Positions 26,399 to 32,924 of a stretch of DNA of 47,199 nt are shown here, in pieces. Location: positions 20,137 to 67,335 of the forward strand of contig HF985599.1 in NCBI GenBank assembly GCA_000431215.1, read 5' to 3'. The position numbers were made by a program, and so were the translations under genes. This stretch comes from Prevotella sp. CAG:1031 (GTDB taxonomy: Bacteria; Bacteroidota; Bacteroidia; Bacteroidales; Muribaculaceae). The notes under the pieces are model-generated. The model saw only the letters and a list, made by a program, of their open reading frames with translations. It ran no database searches and was not told the origin of the DNA. Position 1 is the stretch's first letter, and each line of letters starts with the position of its first letter.

Positions 26399-28486
26399 TC
26401 AGAGGTCGACTGAGAGCGACAGGCGGTAGTTGCGGCCCGGCATGGGATAGTTCTGGATTACCTCATACTGCTGGTCGAGCAGGTTGTTGACCTCGAGAGT
26501 CGCGCGCAGGGCTGTCGGACCGAGGCGCAGGCGGTAGGAGAGCGAGAGGTCTGAGGAATACCATGCCGGTTCGTAGTTTTCGGGGATATTGCTGGAATTG
26601 TGGTAGCGCTCGCCGACATATATGAAACTGTAGTTCAGTTCGGCCCGCTGCCATCGCAGGGCGGCCGTGACCGATCCGCTGTGGTGGGGGATATAGGCGA
26701 TCTGACCTTTGTAGGTTCCGATTCCGCCTGGGCGCGTGTCGGTGGGGTCGGAGAAGTCGCGTGCGCTCTGATAGGTATAGTTGAGCCGCAGATCGAGATG
26801 CAGACGGGGTAGGGGAGTGATGGTGGCGGCGGCTGTGAGATCAAGTCCGAGAATCTTAACCCGGCCTATGTTCATCATCATCCAGCGGTATTGGCCGTTC
26901 CCTTTCGGCACGGCTATTATTTTGTCTTTGACGAAGTTATAGTAAGCGTCGGCAGTAAGGTGGATTGCGTCGAAAACCGTCTGGTCGAATGTGTAATCGG
27001 CTACGGCTCCGATGTTCAGCTGGTCGGCTGTCTCGGGACGCAGCACTGCGTTCCCGATGTCGGTATAGTAGAGATCATTGAATGTCGGCATCCTGAAGGC
27101 GCGTTTGAAGAAGGCACGGACGAGCCAGGGGCGCGAGAGTTTGTAGGAGGCCATGACGGCGGGGCTGAGTCGCGACAGGGTGTTGTCGGCGTAGCTGACC
27201 GGTGCGCCGTCGGGAGAGTTGCGCGAATGGTCGAGCACGAGAGTGTGGAGCAGTGAGGCCTGAGCGCGGAGTCCGCCGAGTTCGTAAGCCGCGGCAAAGG
27301 CTGTCATCAGTGTGTGGCGGCGCGGCCGGGCGAAGTTCCTTATGGTTGAGCTGAGGGTGTTCCACTGATAGTCGGCCGCAAGGTTGACGCGCAGTCCCGG
27401 CGCTACGTTGAATTTGTTGGCTCCCGAGAGATATATCTCGTCCTGATAGAACCGGTTGTTGAGATACATCAGTGTTGTGTCGGGGTTGAGATAGTGCATA
27501 TAGTCGCGGGCATATTTTCCCTTGAGCTGAAGGGAATATACGCGTGAGAGCGTTTTGCGCCAGTGGCCCTGGGCAAAGAAGTTGCGGTCCCATTGACGCT
27601 GTGAGTTTTTCCATACGTTGTTGACGATGGCGCCGGGAATGCCGCGGTTGCTGTCGTAGTAGTAGACGCGTGCCTGCCAGTAGCCGCGGCTGAGCGAGCC
27701 GTAGAGGCCGAGCTCTGCGCGGAATGCGCGCAGGTCGCCGTTGAGTCGAGTTGCTGTCGTGTCCCAGGCTGTTGTTCCGTCGTCGTAGAGGCGGCGGTAA
27801 CGGAAGCGGTATTTGCCTGTGGCATGGCTGTATTCGGCGCTGACGGTGGCCGCGACGCGCTCCGAAATCCTGAAGTCGAACCGGCCTGCCGGATTGATGA
27901 GTCCGAACGAGCCGCCGCGAAGGGTGACGTTGGCTTTCCATCGGCGGTCGGTGTCGTCGAAACGCGGAGTGCGGCTTTGTAGGTAGAGAGTTCCGGCGGC
28001 GCCGTAGTCTTTGGCGCTCTGGAATATATCGCTCTTCTGCCCGTTGTAGAGATCGATGGCCTCGAGATTGTCGAGCGAGAATTTTCCGAGGTCAATCTGT
28101 CCGTTCTGGGCGTTGCCGAGCTGGATTCCGTCGTAGAAGATGCCGGTGTGGTTGGTGCCCATCGAACGGATGTCGACGGTCTTGACGCCGCCGACACCTC
28201 CGTAGTCTTTTATCTGGACTCCACTGAAGTAGCGCAGGGCGTCGGCCACGTTGTGGCTGCGCATGGCTTCGAGGCGCTCCCCTCCGAGAGTCTGGCCGGG
28301 AATGATCTCGCTGAAGGGGCGCCGGGCCCGCACTGTCACTTCGCCGAGCGTTATACTGTCGTTGCTGACGGCTGCCGAGTCGGGCGCAGCAGCGACGGCG
28401 AAGGCTGTCTGACAAATGCAAATGAGCCCGAGCGCTGAGAGCGCCCGGGCTATGTGGGTCAGACTGTGGCTTTTGGCCGGTGTCAT
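26399..28486 (-). CDS. TonB-dependent receptor
   Basis: A 695-residue outer-membrane receptor starting at ATG 28486, whose first base is shared with the last base of the previous gene's stop (TGATG); a TTG at 28489 in frame is a less likely start. After a signal peptide (about 1-33), the TonB box region (SITLGEVTVRARRP) is followed by the plug (about 50-150, with HNVADALRYFSGVQIKDYGGVGGVKTVDIRSMG) and a 22-stranded-type barrel with DQQYE.IQNYPMPGRNY and final strand YRLSLSVDL. It is close in form to BtuB/siderophore-type single receptors rather than SusC. It is the last gene of the operon with the fimbrillin-like lipoprotein and C10 protease. The ligand is unknown. Confidence 0.9.
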   Translation of the reverse strand: MTPAKSHSLTHIARALSALGLICICQTAFAVAAAPDSAAVSNDSITLGEVTVRARRPFSEIIPGQTLGGERLEAMRSHNVADALRYFSGVQIKDYGGVGGVKTVDIRSMGTNHTGIFYDGIQLGNAQNGQIDLGKFSLDNLEAIDLYNGQKSDIFQSAKDYGAAGTLYLQSRTPRFDDTDRRWKANVTLRGGSFGLINPAGRFDFRISERVAATVSAEYSHATGKYRFRYRRLYDDGTTAWDTTATRLNGDLRAFRAELGLYGSLSRGYWQARVYYYDSNRGIPGAIVNNVWKNSQRQWDRNFFAQGHWRKTLSRVYSLQLKGKYARDYMHYLNPDTTLMYLNNRFYQDEIYLSGANKFNVAPGLRVNLAADYQWNTLSSTIRNFARPRRHTLMTAFAAAYELGGLRAQASLLHTLVLDHSRNSPDGAPVSYADNTLSRLSPAVMASYKLSRPWLVRAFFKRAFRMPTFNDLYYTDIGNAVLRPETADQLNIGAVADYTFDQTVFDAIHLTADAYYNFVKDKIIAVPKGNGQYRWMMMNIGRVKILGLDLTAAATITPLPRLHLDLRLNYTYQSARDFSDPTDTRPGGIGTYKGQIAYIPHHSGSVTAALRWQRAELNYSFIYVGERYHNSSNIPENYEPAWYSSDLSLSYRLRLGPTALRATLEVNNLLDQQYEVIQNYPMPGRNYRLSLSVDL

Positions 28487-29640
28487 CAATAGTTGCTGAG
28501 GTCGATGGCGTCGATGCCCTCTGTAGAGTTGATGGTGAAGCCTGTTGAGTTCCAGGTCTCGACGACGATCTGCTGTGCGGCAGTATTCTTGAGCTTGAGG
28601 CTTCCGCCGATGGTGTAGTTGGCGGTCGAGCCGTCGGCAGCGCTGACGTTGCCGAAGATGTTGTCGCCGGCGAAATCGGGGAAGGCGAATGTCGAGCCTG
28701 AGAAAGTCAGAGAAATCATGCCGAAGCCGTTGAGGGGCACGAATTCGTCGTCTTTCATGTTAAGCTCGTATTCCTCGGTGGCGGTGGGGTTGAAGGTGAG
28801 GCCGTGGGCGGTCATGACACCCTGGAACACGTATTGCCAGCCGGTTTTCATCGTAACCTCGGGGAGGTCGACGGTGAACTCCTTGCCGTCGATGGTGATT
28901 GTCACGGCAACGGGATCCTGATCTTTGCTGGTGAAGGGAATCACCCACATTCCTGGCAGAGCGCCGCTGATTCCGTTGGCTGTGGCGGTGTTGTCGGTTG
29001 TTGCGCTTACTACGCCGAAGTCAGTTGAGGTTATGGCGCCTGTAGCGATGTTCATCGTTCCCTTGGTGGCTACCAGGGCGGGCTGAGAGAGCTTGATGGC
29101 TGTGATGTGGCCTGCTCCGCTGTAGCCTTCGAGCTTGATGTTGAGCGACACCATCGAAAGGGCGTGCTTCATGTTGAGGGTGACGGTGTTGGATGTCGAC
29201 GAAGCGAACGATCCTTTTCCCGAGTAGAGCACGTCGGCCTGAGTTGTTACGTCGACGGGATACTGTTTGTAGTCGGTCAGGCCGGCAGCGTAGGGATAAG
29301 CGGCCATCACCTCGGCGGTGTAGCCTTTCGAGAGACGCACGGGGTCGTCGAGCTTCCATTCTCCGTTGTTGTTGGCGGCATGGGTGGTGACATCCTTGAC
29401 CGTAGCGCCGGAGTCGTCGGTGACGTTGGCGAAGACGTTCATTTCGTGGCCGTTGACGAGATCCTCGATGAGGGCTGTCTTGGTGTTGAGCTTCACCTGG
29501 GTCTTGATGATGATTTCGTTGCCGTCGGTGTTGCCGCTGTCGCTGCCACCTCCGGGCTCGTCTTTATCGCTGCAGGCTGTCAGAGAGAGTGCGCCGAAAG
29601 CCAGGATGCTCCACGCGAATATATTCTTGTTCATTTTCAT
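28486..29640 (-). CDS. Fimbrillin/Mfa-like lipoprotein
   Basis: A 384-residue protein (or 382 from the second Met). It has a lipobox LTACSD with Cys23, then an acidic/Gly linker. The segment LNMKHALSMVSLNI (about 155-168) is the core motif of the fimbrillin family (Mfa1/FimA N-terminal domain), and two beta-sandwich domains follow with TMKTGWQYVFQGVMT. Fimbrillins are processed lipoproteins that form surface fibres, but many family members act as single surface-attached adhesins. Here it shares an operon with a TonB receptor and a C10 protease, which suggests capture of a ligand at the surface rather than fimbriae. The stop overlaps the receptor ATG. Confidence 0.8.
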   Translation of the reverse strand: MKMNKNIFAWSILAFGALSLTACSDKDEPGGGSDSGNTDGNEIIIKTQVKLNTKTALIEDLVNGHEMNVFANVTDDSGATVKDVTTHAANNNGEWKLDDPVRLSKGYTAEVMAAYPYAAGLTDYKQYPVDVTTQADVLYSGKGSFASSTSNTVTLNMKHALSMVSLNIKLEGYSGAGHITAIKLSQPALVATKGTMNIATGAITSTDFGVVSATTDNTATANGISGALPGMWVIPFTSKDQDPVAVTITIDGKEFTVDLPEVTMKTGWQYVFQGVMTAHGLTFNPTATEEYELNMKDDEFVPLNGFGMISLTFSGSTFAFPDFAGDNIFGNVSAADGSTANYTIGGSLKLKNTAAQQIVVETWNSTGFTINSTEGIDAIDLSNY

Positions 29641-29679
29641 GAGATCTATGCTTTTTGGAATGATTTATGCGTTGTTGGC

Positions 29680-31332
29680 TTATTTCTTGATTTTGAGCAC
29701 TTTCGACTGGCTGCCCGATGTGAGTGTCAGTGTGCTTTCGCCGTCGGGAAGCTCAGCTTTGCGGATTGTCAGATGGGGCACGGGCGAGAGGCTTCCGCCG
29801 CTGATGCGCGAGCCGTCGGGGCCTGTCAGGGTGTAGTCGAGGCCGTTGCGGGTCTTGATAAGGAGTTCGCCGGTTGTGCGGTCGTAGGTCAGCGAGGTGG
29901 CTGCTGCAATTGTGCGCAGGGGGCATACTGTGATCATGAACGACGACTGCAGGCGGGTCGAGGTGGCCGTGTCTTCAACGCGGACGTTCAGCTCGATAGG
30001 CTCGTCCTGGGCGGTGAGAACGCTCTTTGTCTTGAGCAGATCGCCGTCGAGTTCGAAAGGCACGTCGGCGTAGGTTCCGGTACGTTTGTCGTAGGCGCCG
30101 AAAATGCTCAGCTTGTAGGTGCTTTCGGGAGCTGCGCCGTTGACTGTGATCTGGGCGAGAACTGTTCCGGCGGGAAGCTTTTCGTCGATCACGATGTCGC
30201 TGAGCTCGATATTTTTGAGAACCTGGTTGGGCGAGCCGATGCCGATTACGACAACGTGGCCCGAGTCATAGTTCATGTCCATGGCGGCGTCCTGAAGGGC
30301 GTCGAGGCGGAAGTAGCCGTTGCCGACACCTCCCCAGCCCCAGTTGAGGTGGTAGTATTTGTCGCCGCGGTAGCCGTCGACGTTGAACGAGTGGCCGTAG
30401 TGGCCTTTCGAGTCGATGGCGTTGTAGATTACGGCGCGGCCGGCGTTGAGTTCGTTGAGCACGAGGGCTTCCCAGTCGCCGCGGTAGCTTGTGCGCCAGT
30501 AATATTTGATGTCGTCTTTGTTATAGCCGAAGTTGTTGGCAAGAGCGTTGACCCAGCGCGACACTTCGTTCGAGGGGATGCCCGATCCGTCGGGCCCGTA
30601 GTTCATGTTGACCGATACGCCGCAGTGGTAGAGCAGGCGGGCTGCCTCGTCATACTGGTCGTTGCGGCCGTGGAGAATGTTGTCCCAGTTATAGGGCTTC
30701 TCGGCGTCGTAGTTGATTTCGAGCAGACCGTAGCCGGCGCAGCTGTAGGAATTTTTGCCCTGGGGCTGTGCGGGATACTGTTGCACGGTCATGGCCTGAG
30801 CCATCGAAACGGCCGGGCAGCCTACAATGGCTTTATTGTTGCCTGTTCCGGGGCAATATTTGTTGAAGGGGGGAGTCTGGTTGAAGTTGACCTTGATGAG
30901 AGCGGGGATCGAGGCGTCGTCGTCGGCACGCGAGATACGGGCCATTCCCTGAGGGGTCGACAGGTTCTTCCAGTTGGCATTGCGGGCCTTCAGACCGTTG
31001 CGGCGGGCGAAATCGGTCTTGGCCTCGAGGTTGCCGATGAATCCGGTCATGTTCTGGGGAATCGAGTGCCAGTTGAGAGCGCCGGTTGTGTTGAAGCCGA
31101 TGACAGGCTCTGCGATGTCGTCGGCCGACACGATAGCCCACCCTCCGGGGTTCAGGTTTATTATATAATAGGTGTCAGTTGCTCTGACAACTTCCTTGAC
31201 AGTCACGTTTGCTCCGGTTTTTGCCTTGATAAAGGCGGTGGCGGTAGCTTTTGCGCGGTCAACGGTCACCGGGGCAGCCCATGCGCCGACGGCACATAAG
31301 GCGGCAATGGCGGTTAGAAAGACTTTTTTCAT
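29680..31332 (-). CDS. C10 family cysteine protease (streptopain-like)
   Basis: A 550-residue secreted protease. Signal peptide (about 1-20); a propeptide of the Spi/inhibitor type (about 21-135, GGWAIVSADDIAEPVIGFNTTG); then the catalytic domain with Cys172 in VGCPAVSMAQAM, His314 in GHSFNVDGY, and NWGWGG. A C-terminal Ig-like region follows. The last 60 residues (LTYDRTTGELLIKTRNG...GESTLTLTSGSQSKVLKIKK) resemble a T9SS C-terminal domain. Related Bacteroidales enzymes include interpain and periodontain; they degrade host proteins. First gene of the operon that continues with the fimbrillin-like lipoprotein and the TonB receptor. Confidence 0.9.
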   Translation of the reverse strand: MKKVFLTAIAALCAVGAWAAPVTVDRAKATATAFIKAKTGANVTVKEVVRATDTYYIINLNPGGWAIVSADDIAEPVIGFNTTGALNWHSIPQNMTGFIGNLEAKTDFARRNGLKARNANWKNLSTPQGMARISRADDDASIPALIKVNFNQTPPFNKYCPGTGNNKAIVGCPAVSMAQAMTVQQYPAQPQGKNSYSCAGYGLLEINYDAEKPYNWDNILHGRNDQYDEAARLLYHCGVSVNMNYGPDGSGIPSNEVSRWVNALANNFGYNKDDIKYYWRTSYRGDWEALVLNELNAGRAVIYNAIDSKGHYGHSFNVDGYRGDKYYHLNWGWGGVGNGYFRLDALQDAAMDMNYDSGHVVVIGIGSPNQVLKNIELSDIVIDEKLPAGTVLAQITVNGAAPESTYKLSIFGAYDKRTGTYADVPFELDGDLLKTKSVLTAQDEPIELNVRVEDTATSTRLQSSFMITVCPLRTIAAATSLTYDRTTGELLIKTRNGLDYTLTGPDGSRISGGSLSPVPHLTIRKAELPDGESTLTLTSGSQSKVLKIKK

Positions 31333-31685
31333 GAGTGATGGTGGGTTACTATATTTATCCTAAAATTATCAAAAGAAAGTGTCGCCGCTTCGCAACGACA
31401 GAGTTCAGTCGCAAAAATAATTACTTTTTTGAATAAACGCAATCTAATCGGCTCCTTTTTTCGAACTATTTGCATCTTTTGTGAATATGACTGCTATTTG
31501 CCGTCATTTCGTCTAATTTTTGGACTTAATGATGTGTGTCGCAGAATCTGATTCATTACTGATTCTATTGTCAAGTGCTGGAAGCGCTGTCTACAACCGC
31601 TTGCGATAGCTCAATGCTGCTTAGTTGGCTCATCAAATGTCAAAAATCGCTCTGGCGTAGATGAAATCAGCGTCAGAAACGCTCT

Positions 31686-31702
31686 GGCGTAGGGACGTGC
31701 CT
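31686..31702 (+). repeat. REP-like half, left of the inserted element
   Basis: GGCGTAGGGACGTGCC plus T is the left half of a REP-like hairpin. The remaining half (TCGGCACGT) is at 32231-32239, after the 518-bp element. Its inverted sister unit is at 32276-32301. Confidence 0.7.
31693..31702 (+). repeat. 10-bp target-site duplication, left copy
   Basis: GGACGTGCCT directly precedes the left terminal base of the 518-bp element. The same ten bases follow its right end at 32221-32230. Confidence 0.8.
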
Positions 31703-31769
31703 TAATGCTATTAACTTAGTGTGCTGTGTTCAAAAGGTCTGGCTGAAAGCACGCGACAAGCGCCGTGAG

Positions 31770-31785
31770 GCGCGATATCTCTACA
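31770..31785 (-). repeat. Second REP-like family, unit in left arm
   Basis: TGTAGAGATATCGCGC on the minus strand, continued by the GCGCC-TCAC-GGCGC hairpin. Mirrored in the right arm at 32138-32153. Another copy outside the element is at 32388-32403. Confidence 0.6.
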
Positions 31786-32137
31786 TCCCACTGCGATAGC
31801 TGTGGGTTCGACAACCTCCCCCCAGTCACCGCGACAAGCTGCGGAGCTGTGCAGTCGCGGAACGGCGATAGCCAAGGCCGGTGTCAATATATACGCGTGC
31901 ACGGTTTCGCCGAGCATGGTGAGGAAAACAATAAACTGTATCGATTAACTGGCTGAGCATCATAAGCGCTTGGATTTCAATGCGGAGATTCGGACTATCT
32001 GCAAAGAGTCAGGCTTCTCATATCATCCTGACGACTTGAACGAGGCCTTGGCTATCGCCGTTCCGCGACTGCGTAGGCTCCGCCACTTGTCGCGGGGAGA
32101 TGGAGATTACTCCAGACCCACAGCTATCGCAGTGGGA

Positions 32138-32153
32138 TGTAGAGATATCGCGC
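32138..32153 (+). repeat. Second REP-like family, unit in right arm
   Basis: TGTAGAGATATCGCGC, followed by the hairpin GCGCC-TCAC-GGCGC and TTG. This is the mirror image of the unit at 31770-31785. Confidence 0.6.
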
Positions 32154-32220
32154 CTCACGGCGCTTGTCGCGTGCTTTCAGCCAGACCTTTTGAACACAGC
32201 ACACTAAGTTAATAGCATTA

Positions 32221-32230
32221 GGACGTGCCT
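32221..32230 (+). repeat. 10-bp target-site duplication, right copy
   Basis: GGACGTGCCT immediately after the right end of the 518-bp element, identical to 31693-31702. Because of it, the right side retains a complete palindrome ACGTGCC-TTC-GGCACGT (32223-32239). Confidence 0.8.
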
Positions 32231-32275
32231 TCGGCACGTAGCATCGCAATGTCCTGATTGTCAGACGCATGTGAA

Positions 32276-32301
32276 ACGTGCCAAAGGCACGTCCCTACGC
32301 C
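32276..32301 (-). repeat. REP-like hairpin, inverted unit
   Basis: ACGTGCC-AAA-GGCACGT followed by CCCTACGCC. Read on the minus strand it matches the unit split by the element in 25 of 26 bases (TTT instead of TTC in the loop), so the two units formed an inverted REP pair. Confidence 0.75.
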
Positions 32302-32387
32302 CGGACAGGATAATTTGCCCAGGAGAATTTTAAGTTACAGGATAATTTGCTCGGTAAAACTAACTTAACAGTATTGTGCGATAGACG

Positions 32388-32403
32388 TGTAGAGATATCG
32401 CGC
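32388..32403 (+). repeat. Second REP-like family, unit outside the element
   Basis: TGTAGAGATATCGCGC again, followed by the hairpin GCGCT-TCC-AGCGC and TTG. A degenerate inverted copy is at about 31571-31611. Confidence 0.6.
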
Positions 32404-32573
32404 TTCCAGCGCTTGATGGTGAATGGCCTGTTTGAGGTGGTTAGTCTTTAAGAAATTGTTCGTGCTGATATTCAGGGACAGGCGGCTCTGGCGGCCGGAA
32501 TGATGGCATTTTGCGAGGTTTTATGCGGAATTCGCGCTGTGTGGCGGTCTGTTTTTGCTTGAAAATTGTAAAA

Positions 32574-32632
32574 TGCCGACTGATCGCCCTCTTTCGGGCT
32601 GTATGCGGCAATAGTCTGAGAATCAGTCGGCA
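32574..32632 (+). promoter_or_regulatory. Stem with inner hairpin upstream of susC
   Basis: TGCCGACTGAT (32574-32584) and ATCAGTCGGCA (32622-32632) form a perfect 11-bp stem. The 37-base loop has its own hairpin GCCC-TCTTTC-GGGC. No T-tract follows. It is about 100 bases upstream of the susC -7 box, so it could be a DNA site or the end of an upstream transcript. Confidence 0.45.
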
Positions 32633-32734
32633 TACAAATTTGGATGTTAAATAAATATATTGTATAACAGAAAAATCAGAATGAAAATGGGTGAAAATTC
32701 ATTGATATATGTTTCTTTTTTGAAAAAAAAATTG

Positions 32735-32742
32735 TAATTTTG
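32735..32742 (+). promoter_or_regulatory. -7 box of the susCD operon
   Basis: TAATTTTG matches TAnnTTTG in an AT-rich stretch. The ATG of susC is 182 bases downstream, so this operon has a long leader, unlike the short leaders elsewhere in the window. The leader holds the hairpin GCTCT-gaaaaaacga-AGAGC (about 32766-32785). Confidence 0.55.
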
Positions 32743-32924
32743 CGGCTACCTAATTGCCCTGAAGGCTCTGAAAAAACGAAGAGCTATGGGCCGGGGCAAG
32801 ATCGCCGACACCCGCGTGACGGGCCAGCAGACGACGCCTAAGTTCGCAGTAATACACGCAGCAAAAGCAGCAGACGACAGGAAAACGTATTATTCATTTT
32901 ATATATGTCAATCTATTTATTTGT

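Larger units (their letters stand above)
31703..32220. mobile_element. 518-bp inverted-repeat element (MITE-like, no transposase)
   Basis: The ends are inverted copies beginning TAATGCTATTAAC. The arms 31703-31879 and 32044-32220 are each 177 bp. They are identical for about the first 110 bases, differ over about 50 bases, and are identical again for the last 20 or so (AACGGCGATAGCCAAGGCC). The spacer is 164 bp. Ten-base direct repeats flank it. No transposase is encoded; open frames of 60-80 codons inside the arms are the same sequence read twice. The spacer frame from 31949 reads a protein-like stretch (LAEHHKRLDFNAEIRTICKE...) that may be a captured gene fragment. Confidence 0.7.
31333..32924. 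other. 1.6-kb gene-free island between C10 protease and susC
   Basis: No convincing complete gene is present. It holds REP-like palindromes of two kinds, a 518-bp inverted-repeat element (31703-32220), a 13-base direct repeat at 31648-31660 and 31680-31692, a 14-base direct repeat at 32305-32318 and 32337-32350, a stem with an inner hairpin (32574-32632), and the susC promoter and leader. From about 32640 the sequence is AT-rich. Confidence 0.8.

Noticed and set aside
29107..31299. A 730-codon plus frame across the C10 protease and fimbrillin-like genes
   Set aside because: It spans two real genes on the opposite strand and their intergenic gap; composition (Val/Gly/Cys-rich) is that of an antisense shadow.
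31711..32212. Two small open frames (minus 31711-31917, plus 31970-32212) with the same C-terminal sequence
   Set aside because: They are the same inverted-repeat arm read from both sides, so the shared protein tail is a result of the DNA repeat.
31640..32350. Possible CRISPR array because of repeated short motifs
   Set aside because: Repeat units are inverted, few and at unequal distances, and no cas gene is near. REP-like palindromes explain them.
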